This document shows, one piece after another, positions 46,143 to 56,869 of a DNA stretch of 64,000 bases (positions within the stretch are counted from its first letter, which is position 1; every line of letters starts with the position of its first letter). Origin of the DNA: Metallyticus violacea (Eukaryota; Arthropoda; Insecta; Mantodea; Metallyticidae). The position numbers and the translations under genes are program-made. The stretch lies in contig CM060833.1 of assembly GCA_030762175.1 (NCBI GenBank), positions 4,430,001 to 4,494,000 on the forward strand. The letters run 5' to 3'. Below the pieces are notes generated by a model that saw nothing but the letters and a program-made list of their open reading frames with translations, did no database searches and was not told the origin of the DNA.

Positions 46143-46663
46143 GGTATTATTATATTTTTGTTCTAATCGTAAACGATGACATTAGACTATCGAAATTATC
46201 TATGGACATTTTACATGCTCTAAGCTCAGCGTTGGTATAAAGGAAAATGTTGTCATGGCAACCAACACTATCAATAAATGTAATGGCGTATAGATACATT
46301 TCTCAGCATGGAGGAATAGAAAGCGCTAAATGGAAAATTTTAAATGTTTACATTCTGTTTCGTTAGAGCTGTGCACATCTACAGATTTGTTTGCTTCCAT
46401 AATGGTATTATTATATTTTTGTTCTAATCGTAAACGATGACATTAGACTATCGAAATTATCTATGGACATTTTACATGTTCTAAGCTCAGCGTTGGTATA
46501 AAGGAAAATGTTGTCACGGCAACCAACACTATCAATAAATGTAATGGTATATAGATACATTTCTCAGCATGGAGGAATTAAAAGCGCTAAATGGAAAAAT
46601 TTAAATGACTACATTCTGTTTCGTTAGAGCTGTGCATATATACAGATTTTTGTGCTTCCGTAA
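46143..46663 (+). repeat. tandem duplication, 2 x 261 bp
   Basis: The unit beginning GGTATTATTATATTTTTGTT at 46143 is repeated from 46404 with only a few differences (for example GTCATGGCAACC against GTCACGGCAACC, GGCGTATAG against GGTATATAG). Period 261 bases. The unit is not related to any transposon seen here. Confidence 0.95.
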
Positions 46664-48615
46664 TACGTAACAGTAATTTGGTAAAGAGTTCAGGAGTAAA
46701 TCGTTTACAGAAATGCGCATAACAGGCGAAATTCACTTAAAATGAACCTTGTTTTTATAAATTCATAGATATTTATTTTTGAAAACGTTCCTTTTGAATA
46801 ATAATTATTATCTAATCGCAGTGGACTACATAACGCACAAAATTAAACATCAATTATCATAATCCTAGTAACTTGCCTCTATCTTCACAACCATATGGAT
46901 TTCCGGTTTTGAATTATCACTTAAAGCCCAAAGCGGAGCTATTTACGATAATCAAGTAATATACACACATGATTAACATTAAAATTAATTGTAACAGTCA
47001 TAATTCTTGGCACTTTAGAAAACATACATTCTGACCGAGATATATTGGCGGTTAAATTTCTCGGCAAACGATCAAATGGCTTTCTATATTAATTGCTTTA
47101 AACCTTAATTTAAAATACGTGACGATTGCTTGTCTCCGTGTAAATTAACACATCGCTACTAAAAGGGAAACTGCTAAAAGTGAAACTTACGTGTTACATA
47201 ATCTGATAATACAAATGGTAAAACTTGGCTCCTACAATAATGCTTACGTCACTTCTTTCTTCCTTGCACTACACTTTTAACAAGATTCTGTAGTAAATAA
47301 ACAGTCACTGGAGAAAGACATTCAAAATAAGACGCAGTTCTCAGCAGCATTTCAAATTATGTATGTCGGCGCTCTCTTTTGTTTGCCAGAAGAGCCAACA
47401 CAACAAGCCTTCACTTTCTCCCCATGTTGGCCACGTTTTTCTTTACCTGTCAGTGAAATGTTGTATTTTGTTTTGATGTATCATCATTGTACCGCTTTTG
47501 TTTTCACCCACGCGCTTCACGCTTCACGTGAAGTAACGGCACCGGTAAAACAGATGGTTAGAATAAAGCGTGTGACCACTGCCAGCTGTTGGCAATATCA
47601 ACAACTGCGCAAAGATTCGTTACGTCCGGCTTGCAGATATCAACAATGGGGAGAAAAGGAAGCGGAAAGTTTTGCATGCCCTCATATGCTTTTAAACTTT
47701 CGTATATCGAATTAATTACTTATTACTTATGTGTCATTACAGTTTTAGCAGTTAGTGTGCAATGGTTAAATGGCGATAAATAATGATGATTATTTTGCAT
47801 TCGCGTATGTTCTTATTTTAGCGTGTTCCGCTCGATTGCATCCCGCAGACATGTGACGTCATACAATGACGCAACACAACTACGCATTATGAACAAAAAG
47901 TCGAAAATTCTTAATTCTTATTATAGCTTCTGAAAGTTTACTTTGTATTTAGAAATGCCGATCAATATCCAATGTATAATATAGCGAAACAGCAATAATA
48001 CATTTTACAAATTTAGCCTCTGTGCGATATACTCTAGTACCTACGCGATAGTCCAGAATTTGGCAATAATTTTGCAATGATATGTCAATTTAGAATTTAT
48101 GCTTTACTTTATTAAGAAGGAAGGATATTAGACGTTAAAAATTTTTTTTATTGCTAGGACCCGTGGGATATTACCAACAAAAGTCTGCGAAATATAGAAA
48201 GACAAACATAAATCGTATTGGAAAACGTTATTCCTTCTATATGGCAAACTTCTGTTCTTAAATCCTTTAAAAATAACATCAAATCCTTACTTTGATAGCA
48301 GTGGAGAATTTGTAAAACTGTTTATAGAAAAATAAATAAACAAATAAATAAAAAGGAGTGCAGTAAATATGGGGCATTTTAAAATTCAATTTGCCTTTAA
48401 TAATATAACATTAATTCCAGGCGCAAGAATCGCCGCTTTCATTCGCATTATTTATGTGTGCTCTGACCTATTATTGCTCGTACATTATTACTGTGTTGTG
48501 ATATTAATTGCTAATTGTGCAACTACTACTGCAGTCCTTGTGAAAGAAGGGCACACATCACCTAAACACAAGCAACAATATAACTAACCCTAGAAAAGCG
48601 AATTTTAATTTACAG
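46664..48615. other. long unique stretch, no gene recognised
   Basis: It has few repeats. A 118-codon frame at 47359-47715 has no domain I recognise. Near 48230-48295, VIPSIWQTSVLKSFKNNIKS could be the last codons of a LINE, but nothing upstream supports it. Confidence 0.4.
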
Positions 48616-48858
48616 CAGATTTCCGCATCAGAAAGAAAAATGATGAGTGGTGGGGATGGTGGTGACGTAACTGTCGTTGCCAACAGCAAGAAATACACTA
48701 GATTGCAAATAATTATAGACTTAAGGCGTTTTACTTATTGCAAACTTAACGACACAGAGTCGCCCTGCTGGCGATTGATTGAATACATAGACGCGATTGC
48801 GCATGTTGCAAAAAAGAAAGGAATAGAAATTAGCAGAGGAGATGTAAACATTTGCAAG
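48616..48858 (+). CDS. candidate internal coding exon, unknown protein
   Basis: The sequence TTTTAATTTACAG (acceptor, ending 48615) is followed by exactly 81 open codons and then TGCAAG|GTATGT (donor, 48859), so it is a phase-0 exon. The product begins QISASERKMMSGGDGGD and has a charged, well-mixed composition (for example LQIIIDLRRFTYCKLND, then CWRLIEYIDAIAHVAKKKG). It lies in the least repetitive part of the window. I do not recognise the protein. The frame also continues to a stop at 48885, so an intronless 81-codon ORF from 48640 is the alternative. Confidence 0.35.
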
Positions 48859-49569
48859 GTATGTAGACAATTAACAGGAGTATAAGATGTGTGGAGTAAA
48901 GGGAGAATGAAAATAAAAAACACAGGGGCATTAAGGAAGTAGTAACGTTAATTTGTTACCTTTGTTTCAACAATCGCTTAATTCGATATTTTACCGAATA
49001 TACAACGATTCTCGATTATTTTAAAGCCAACATTCATTACATTTATATTTCGAGGTTGGCAATACGGTTACGAAGCTCAAACTTTTCGCACACACGCTTT
49101 CAACTATATGTAGACATATTATTCATAAAAAATACAATACTATTAACTTGTTTACACATAAAATATTTATAGAACGAAAATTGGATTTTTACATCTTTTC
49201 TGAATATACAGAAATACTACTATAGACACAACAGCTTTTTGGCGTTTGATATTTCTAAAGTCCCATGTGACAAACAAATGAAATTAGCCCATGCAATTTT
49301 AATCTTTAATCGAACGAACGTAGAATGTCATGAAAACATTAACCTCAAAATTATGTTTTACAAAGCACCAGGGACGGAGTGTCCATTAGGCTGCAAGGCT
49401 GGCTCGACCTGCTGGTTTGTATATGATAACTTTTATTGAAGAACTGAAATGCTTCCTTATTTGGACTAAATTCCGTTCCTTTTTTAGACGGTTCCTTATG
49501 TAAACATTAACCACGTGGTATTGACCACAGAACAATCTACTCACACAAGCAGTGCACAGTCTAAGAGGC
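48859..49569. other. intergenic or intronic stretch
   Basis: AT-rich; no second exon convincingly paired with 48616-48858. Confidence 0.4.
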
Positions 49570-49640
49570 TGTGTCAAAAATTAAAGTGATATTTTTTTTA
49601 TTCATAAAATATGTACATTGTGATTAAAAACATTGTTTTT

Positions 49641-49672
<32 letters not shown>

Positions 49673-50306
49673 CCATCCTTCGCCACTCTCAATGCAGATA
49701 TTCCAGCGTTTCACTAATGCCTGGATACTACGAGAAAAAAAAAACAAAATAAACATCTTTTGATTGACTGGACCATAGACCTTGTCTTTCATCTCATCGT
49801 CAGTGCGGAACTTGCCGCCTTGTGTCTCTCTGAGTAGTTCAAAGACACGATAATCGCAAGGTGCCAGGTCCGGTGAACGAGGTTTACATGTAAAATGAAG
49901 CTCTTCAATGTTTTGTGTCGTTGCATGAGCCGTGTGACGTCTTGCATGATCATACTGTAAGTGTACACCAGGTGTGAGCGCACCTGGTTGCTGGTTTCAA
50001 ATGGTTCTCAAGCATATCGAAATATATTCGCTGATGACATTGCGTCCTCTGGACATGTCATGTTCCTAATTGAACCTTTAGAGTCCTAGAAGAGCTTGAG
50101 TGTCACTTTACCGCCACTCTTTGCTGGCTCGCTTGGTCTCTGGCTGGAAATATCGGACCCAGAGGTAGGCTACCGCTTTCGGCTTCATGACGTCGTGTCA
50201 GTGTTGCACAAACATCCACGCGATGTTCTTTCAGATCAGAGGTGAGTTGATTCGGTCATACCTAGAAAATGGTTAGGCCGGAAACTTTTGGAACTAACCT
50301 CGTACG
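49570..50306 (-). pseudogene. mariner remnant fused to an M3-type terminal repeat
   Basis: Minus strand: LQYDHARRHTAHATTQNI near 49960, PRSPDLAPCDYRVFELLRET near 49880 and KFRTDDEMKDKVYG near 49805 are the second and third Asp regions and tail of a mariner. The lineage differs from M3. A T-run of about 29 bases (49643-49671) falls inside the tail. Yet the far end (50257-50306) is nearly identical to the M3 3' end (compare 32434-32479), terminal repeat included. The piece between is decayed and has no clear N-terminus. Confidence 0.75.
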
Positions 50307-51285
50307 AATCAACTAATAAAATATATGTCAAAACTATTTAAATGCATATTAGTCTATTAAATTTTATACCAAGTTTTGGGAAATTTATATTGATTACAGT
50401 AATTGTGGCTTGTGGTTATGAGTGAAAAGATTAGAGATGACGTCATTATCTCGAAAGCTTAAAACTTCATGTTTATGAGGTTCATTAAAAGCTCAAGTGT
50501 CACTTGTTTTAGAGGCCGCGAGCCATCGCTTTGCTGGTTGAATGCCAAATGATCAAATTATTTATTAGTTCTACAGTCTTAAGTCACATTTGTAATGATT
50601 TAAAATTGATTATTATTAAAACAGAACTGTACCATGTTTGAAGAATTAGATATGTTGTGAAGGTTGAAGGCGGTTTTAAGCGCAAATCCTATACAATTAT
50701 TACATGACCTTGAAAAATATGGTTCGTGGCCGCATTTTTTCGGCAATTTGCTAGTACCAAACACGAGTACATTGTAAATTTCAGCTCAAAAGTGAAAACG
50801 ATCTTTGTATGATGTTCCCCACATGCTTTTGTTGATGCTTCCCAAACAGAGCCAAGAAACACAAAGTTGAATGTTACTGAAGTGGCTGGTCTGCGAAAAA
50901 TAAAACCCAATGTTGCCTTTTTTTTTACTATTATTATTTCTTGTTCTGTTCTTGCGTGTTCTGTAGCTGATATCAATCTGCAGCAGTGCTGCGACCTGAC
51001 GGAGGGGGAAAAAGCAATTGAAACAAGTGAAGCTGAAAAGCGTAATGTGTATCAGGGCATGGTTACCGCAGTGATACCAACCGTTAAGTTGGAATTTCAC
51101 CCGGAAATATCTTGCTTATGGGTGCAATACAAAACATTCTGCTGTAGCCCTGAAAGAAATTCGTATCTGAAGATTAACAGAATGAACGCAACGCTTACTG
51201 TGGCGCTGTTTATGTTCACCAGGTGAATGTTGCTAGCGATGACAAGACATCCTTATAAATCACGGTTGCTACAAGTAGGGAGTTT
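50307..51285. other. unique stretch with an unidentified 119-codon frame
   Basis: The frame at 50867-51226 has a hydrophobic segment near its start (VAFFFTIIISCSVLACSV) that could pass for a signal peptide, and several Cys. It overlaps an antisense frame of 104 codons. No domain recognised. Confidence 0.3.
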
Positions 51286-51289
51286 GGTA

Positions 51290-52300
51290 TATCTAATGAA
51301 AGTGTGAATTTAAAAATAAGAACAATTAAATACTGGTTAAGAATAATGCGGGGAAATCAAGCTCTTCTTCGAGCAGTCTGTCTAAAGAAGCAAATAAGGG
51401 ATTGGCATTAAAAATAAGGAAAGGCTTAGACAAAACTGGATTGGGGTATATTTTGTTAATTGTTGATTTGGTTTATTTACGGACGCTCTTTAATGTCTCA
51501 GGTTATCAGCGTCCCATTCGATTCAGGACGTGAAACGGCCGAGAAATTTTGCTCAGAAGCCTTTCTTTCAGGCTTGAGGTTCTTATATGTGCCGTAAATG
51601 TACGACACGGGACTCACGGCTTTACTTCCCTTCCGAAGGAAGCCATACTTAGGATTTTACGTCCGAAAAAATCCATCCGTCCTGACCGAAATTGAACCCG
51701 CGATCTTGGGTTTAGGATGCAAGTTTGGTTACCACTACACCACCAGGACCGACATATTTGGTTAAGGGGAGAGGATATTACACGAAATAGCTGGAATATA
51801 GTTAACAGACGTCTGCGAGATATAGATAGACAAAATATTTTGTCTCAATGCGCAGAAAAAGCATCGCTTAACCTGCAGGCTCAAATACTTCCGAGGTGGG
51901 GGAAAGTTTAGATATCTGTGTTAGAGAAGAAAGAAGTGTCTCGCATGGTTCAGATTAGGGGCTTGGAAAGGAAACAAAACAGTTAATGCTCTCGGGGAAA
52001 GAATTTGCCCATTGTGCGGAGAAAGCGATACCTGGAGGCGTATTTTGGCAGAATGCAGGTAAACGAAGATTTCAAGAAATGAGCATTTATCGCCGCAATT
52101 TCTGAATGCCAATAGAAATTTGGACATTTTTCGGGAAGCGAGATACTCACAATTTGGGAATATTTCTAGAGAAGACCTGACAAAAAAGGTTAATGGCTGT
52201 AATGAAGAGCGGGGTGTGAGTAAATGGTAGGGGGTTCCAGAGTAGGGGTTCCATTCATGTTTATGTATCTGTATATAAATTTATTAATAGAAAACGTAAA
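51290..52300 (+). pseudogene. non-LTR retrotransposon ORF2 C-terminus, copy 2, split by SINE-A
   Basis: The stretches 51290-51459 and 51754-52300 together are homologous to 24857-25560. The second part reads RNSWNIVNRRLRDIDRQNIL and ends with CPLCGESDTWRRILAECR near 52008-52062, where the knuckle His has become Arg. The SINE-A insertion at 51460-51753 disrupts it. Confidence 0.75.
51460..51753 (-). mobile_element. SINE-A copy 8, inserted in a LINE
   Basis: Full length and flanked by a target duplication with one change: ATATTTTGTTAA at 51448-51459 and ATATTTGGTTAA at 51754-51765. The B box has diverged (AATTGAACCC on the plus strand). The empty site is preserved in the homologous LINE near 25027-25045 (GGGATATATTTGGTTAAGGG). 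Confidence 0.93.
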
Positions 52301-52343
52301 TATATCGAAGTATTTGTATATATGTATGTAGATTTGTATGTAC

Positions 52344-52344
<1 letters not shown>

Positions 52345-52385
<41 letters not shown>
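52345..52385. repeat. (TA)n microsatellite
   Basis: About 20 TA units up to the left edge of the palindrome. Confidence 0.95.
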
Positions 52386-52387
<2 letters not shown>

Positions 52388-52615
52388 TCATAAAAAACAC
52401 TCAGAGTGCAATATAAAAAGGTTCACATAAAATATCACACTAAAAACCGTAAAACTGAACACTAAAATCACACTATATTTCGAGCTTGGCTCTTGATCAC
52501 GTGACCAAGAGCCAAGCTCGAAATATAGTGTGATTTTAGTGTTCAGTTTTACGGTTTTTAGTGTGATATTTTATGTGAACCTTTTTATATTGCACTCTGA
52601 GTGTTTTTTATGAGT
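52386..52615. repeat. 230-bp near-perfect palindrome
   Basis: Arms of 115 bases (52386-52500 and 52501-52615) are exact complements except one pair near the centre (ATCAC|GTGAC). There is no loop, so the whole sequence can extrude as a cruciform. The centre has a CACGTG. No protein is encoded. It could be a foldback MITE inserted into a TA microsatellite or an inverted duplication. Confidence 0.97.
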
Positions 52616-52653
52616 TTTTATGCTTTTTAGAAGTTTTTATTACTCTATTAATA

Positions 52654-52689
<36 letters not shown>

Positions 52690-52696
52690 ATGTATG

Positions 52697-52729
<33 letters not shown>
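52654..52729. repeat. (TA)n and (TG)n microsatellites
   Basis: TA run 52654-52687 and TG run 52699-52729, on the right side of the palindrome. Confidence 0.95.
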
Positions 52730-53605
52730 TCCTTTTGATTGTGTTAGGGACGATATTAGAATATACGGCCGTAATGCCCATGCGATAGTTGTATTTATTT
52801 GAATGTATTCTAAAACGCCCATTACTACTTTAAAAAAAAAAAAACTAAGAAAGTGCAATTAAAACGTATTTTTTACTATTATAATCAAAATTTCTTCATA
52901 AAAATTTAATAGTTACTCTAATGCACAGTTTTATATACTAAATTAGGATTGTTCAACCTTTCATATAAAATATAAAAGTTTTAGGTAAAAATCTGAAAGT
53001 ATAGTCGATTTCAGGGTGAAAAATACATTATTTTATGACAATTTTTGTTCTCCTGGTTGGAGAACCACATCCCTGGCTTCGGCAGCAATGAGCCATGACT
53101 TACTCTAATAATTATATGTCCAGGTTATTTACAGTTCTGTATTCAACTGTCAAATTTCTTTCAGCGAAATTCTTCCCTCCTTATGGTACAGCGTTCAACA
53201 CTCCACTACTATGACACTGCAAGTTTAAGACCGTGAACTCTCAAGTTCCGGGTTTTCTCTCCCACGTAAGGACTGCTTACTACTTTCTATATGTGTGTAG
53301 CTGTCACGGCCCGTAATTGTTCACAGCTGCCTCGTTTGACATGTCATGCCGATATTGATGTTTAGGGATGGTTTCATTTCCATGCTACTCAGCAAAATGT
53401 ATAACACACAATACCTTCATTAAGAAAGATGCATTGATTCGCCACAATATTCCTTCATTTTTTAAGTCAATAAAATGACTTAGACAAGGTAATCTGGCAT
53501 AAACTGACACGTTAAGTTAAAATCTCATGTTTTATGTTACCTTTATTGAATTGTGTTTAGGCAACAGGCAGGTCCCTAACATAATTTGTAACTGAGAAAT
53601 ATATA
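52730..53605. other. intergenic stretch, no gene seen
   Basis: AT-rich, no repeat partner found, no coding frame of note. Confidence 0.5.
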
Positions 53606-53609
53606 TACA

Positions 53610-54773
53610 CGAGGGAGATCCATAAGTTTCCGGCCTAACCAAGTTCTAGGTATGATAACTCCCAAAACGATATTTCGCTTATCAATATATTCACCCATTT
53701 ACTGTAATACACTTCTCACGTCTTTGAATTAACATTTCAACCCCCCCCCCCCAAATAGTCAGAAATCTGGTCTGTTAAACGGACATGAACAGCATACATC
53801 ACTTCTTCATCACACTTAAATTTCCTTCCTCGAAGGTTCTTCTTGGGTTTTGAGAAGAGGAAATAGTCACTGGGAGCTAGATCTGGGCTGTAGGGTGAGT
53901 GGTTGATCTCTTTGAAGTCACGTTTCTTCACAACTTCCTTTGCAACAAGAAGTGTGAGCACAGGCGCGTTGTCGTGAAGAAGGCGCACACCACCACTCAG
54001 CTTTCCTCGCCTTTTCTCTTTGATGGAAGCACGCAGTCTGTGCAGTAGGTCAGCATAGTGTTCCCCATTTACTGTGGTGTTCCTCTCCTTGAAGTCAACG
54101 AAGAGTATTCCTTCACATTTCCAAAATATTGTGGCCATGATCTTGTTTCACTTAGTGACCTTGGCCTTTAGAGGCTGTGCCTCGTCAGGTTTACGCCACT
54201 CCATTGATTCTCTTTTGGACAATGGACCATAGTAGAGAACCATAGTTTCATCTCCTGTAACAATGGTTTGCAGAACTTATCTCTCGTTGCCACGGCAGAG
54301 CTCCAAAAATGCCTGACAACGGATGACTTGTTGCTGCTTTTGAACTGAGGAAAGAAGTCTAGGTCCCCATTTTGCACTAACCTTATTTATGTTTAAATGT
54401 TCATAAGTCGAAGGACTGTTGTTTTAGAAAGGCCCAACTTTACTGCTATTTCTGCAACTTTGAGCCGCCGGTCTTCCATAATTTCTCCTTCCACAAGAGC
54501 GATGTTTTCAAGAGTGAGCACCTCCAAGGGCCGACCTGCACGCTCGTCGTCTTCAATGTTTTCTCGACCCATTTGAAAAAGTTTGACCCATTCTTTTATG
54601 GTAGAACATGAGGGGGATGCTTCCCCATATATACCGTCCAATCGCTGTTTAATTTCATTTGGAGTAAGTCCTTTTGTGAAGAACTTAATAATAGAACGAT
54701 ACTCCATTCTGAACATGGCACAATCTTCTACACATAGCCTTCTTTATGCAACTATATCTTGAACAACTGAATA
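53610..54773 (-). mobile_element. mariner (DD34D) element M3, copy 2, 5' truncated
   Basis: Second copy of the element at 31295-32479. The 3' terminal repeat is present (CGAGGGAGATCCATAAGTTT at 53610), but the 5' one is lost after GAACAACTGAATA at 54773. The 107-codon N-terminus (54716-54393) carries both helix-turn-helix motifs and the GRPLEV linker. Further down come GDET-like sequence near 54250, LLHDNAPVL near 53975 (second Asp intact, unlike copy 1) and SPYSPDLAPSDYF near 53890; the last two are 34 residues apart. A C-run at about 53741-53752 corresponds to the G-run of copy 1. Shifts near 54150 and 54390 kill it. Confidence 0.92.
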
Positions 54774-54804
54774 CAGTTACAGCTGCAATTATTTAATTAA
54801 CAGA

Positions 54805-54830
54805 TATATATATATATATATATATATATT
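54805..54830. repeat. (TA)n microsatellite
   Basis: About 12 TA units between M3 copy 2 and the MSR fragment. Confidence 0.93.
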
Positions 54831-54839
54831 AAATTTTGT

Positions 54840-54981
54840 TATAACACCACTTATAACAGTTTGATTTCGCTGAATTTCAGAAACTTTTTTTTTATTTTAA
54901 TTCAATGGCATATGCCGAGTTTCATTGAGAGGAAAAAGAAAGAAAAAAAATAAATACGCGGACACTAGAGCGTTAACAGGC

Positions 54982-55024
<43 letters not shown>

Positions 55025-55075
55025 CTGTCATTTTTGATGCCTAGAAAATAAGATTGATTGAGATTTTAAGATTTA
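54840..55075 (-). repeat. MSR fragment: unit, microsatellite and left end
   Basis: One minisatellite unit (TTTGATTTCGCTGAATTTCA, then GGCATATGCCGAGTTT), then CTAGAGCGTTAACAGG, an (AC)n of about 19 units (54984-55022) and the left end (GCCTAGAAAATAAGATTGAT). The order is that of the minus-strand copy at 101-1400. The arm is missing. Confidence 0.75.
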
Positions 55076-55379
55076 GCAAGCTTGCAATGCCTACCGGCTT
55101 GCGTATCATTCAGAGTTGCTATGGAAGTGGGGCAGCCAATCAATGACTATCCTTTCTCATTTTAGCTGTACTTGCTATATCGCAGCATAAAGCAAGCGCT
55201 ACCGTTGCCTGAACAGATGAAACAGATCGCAAGTTCCTTCTGACGGGATTGGGCTATGCCAGAGGATACAGGTGTAAGAAACGTGTCAAAGTAGTGTGCT
55301 GCTATCAAGAAAAGCACTACGAAAATACCTCAGGTTGGGGGTTGAGTGTTTTCTGCACACACAGCAACAACATTGTTAG

Positions 55380-56110
55380 AATTCAAACCTTACAAGTGTA
55401 AACGCGTCCATTATTATATACGATATGGTGATCCCGTAGCAGGTGTGCATTATTGTGAGTGATTTCTTTCATCAGTGATTGAATAATCCACCCAGCGTGT
55501 GTTCTTTTCAGACTAACCATGTCGTGTGCACACTCACAATTTGTGTTCTGAAAATCCAAATTGTATACAAGAAACCCCTCTTTATGGTAGGAAAATTAGA
55601 GTTTGGTGCGACAGTAAATCGAGAAAGGTGCCCAAATGATATTCTGGGCCCATTTTTTAATCAGCTGACGGAAGAAGAGTAATTATAAGGGTAGTTTCAA
55701 CAAGATTCTGCCACGGCTCATACAGCAAACGAGTGTAGAAATAAAATTACGGAAGTGTTTGAAGATAGAGTGATTAGTGCTGTGTATGACCCTCTCGCTC
55801 CGCAGATCTAACAGTGTGTCATATTTATACAAATATGACACACAAATGATATGATATGATATACAAATCCTCAAATAGTGCAAGACTCAAGGAAAATAGA
55901 CGAAATTAAGTCAATGGTCGAACTAAATCGTGTCAATTGGAATGTATTTAATATGTCTGTTTAACCGAGTATTTCCAGCATTTGGTATAACAGAAGATGT
56001 TATACATTTTTAAAAGCGGCGAGGTCACGGTACAGGAGCGGGTAACTGCATGTTCAGCTGCCGAGACACAAAACCCCTTGCGAGCGGTAAGAATATATTC
56101 TGGAAGTCCT
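55380..56110. mobile_element. non-autonomous TIR element, copy 2, degraded
   Basis: Aligns with 34030-34778 over most of its length (for example TCAGCTGACGGAAGAAGAG, TGTATGACCCTCTCGCTC, GCCGAGACACAAAACCCC). The right end keeps the repeat (ATATTCTGGAAGTCCTG). The left end is not recognisable. A short tandem of ATGATATGATATGATAT lies near 55847. Confidence 0.7.
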
Positions 56111-56869
56111 GCTGTAGCGATGAACAGGGCGTCAGCACAAAGTGCGGGAGTTCCTAAATTGATGTTTTTTTCCTCCACCATCATCCCTGAAAGTTTATAT
56201 CACGAAAGCATCCTGTACGTTACATTATTCTATTTTCAATGTCCTCCTGATATTTCAGCCCTTCACCTTGATGGCAGAAGCGCAATCATTGTGTATTGGG
56301 AATATCTACCTTATGCTTTAAGGGGAGTGGATGGTATGAACTTACATTTTAATTTATTTCGAAAATGACATTTTCACGATAGCGCAAATCTCGTGCACGC
56401 ATAAAGAAGTTTAAACAGAAGGGTTCATCCAGTTAGTGGAAATAAACAGAGACCTCTGGAAGAGAGTGCCAACATGGGAAAGCAATTTGCGCGTTCGGAT
56501 TAGCGGTACTCCAAGTTTTGGGCGGCCTGTCCACGGGAGGGAGAGTCTAATTTCTCCATCCCTTAATGCCATTCGGAAATCGATACTGGCCGCACCACCT
56601 TTCCGCACCCTGCCTTTATTGCTGCGGGGGCAAATGTAATTTAAAGTGTAGGGGAGACCATGTTTACGTTGCAACACCATGTCACAGTGTGGGCAAGGTG
56701 TTGAAACGTCACCAGTTCCGACCTCCCTTTTTATTAAACCATTTCTTGCGTAAAAGTTGAAATGCTCTTATTAATTTAAACATATTTGAAAAACTGGGAG
56801 AACTTTGCAATTGTTTAAACGTCACGTTCTGCTGCCACCTTTACCTGATGGGGGAAGAACACAAAACAA
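56111..56869. other. unique stretch, no gene recognised
   Basis: Overlapping frames at 56411-56680 (minus) and 56436-56639 (plus) are somewhat GC-richer but carry no recognised domain. Confidence 0.4.

Noticed and set aside
47359..47715. 118-codon frame in the repeat-poor island
   Set aside because: No domain, no splice context and no clear codon pattern; length alone is weak evidence in 64 kb.
48160..48300. Possible LINE end (WQTSVLKSFKNNIKS)
   Set aside because: Only one short similarity to a WNSLP-type ending; no upstream RT pieces and no 3' tail homology.
50867..51226. 119-codon frame with signal-peptide-like start
   Set aside because: Overlaps an antisense frame of similar length and has no recognised domain; kept only as a note in the stretch description.
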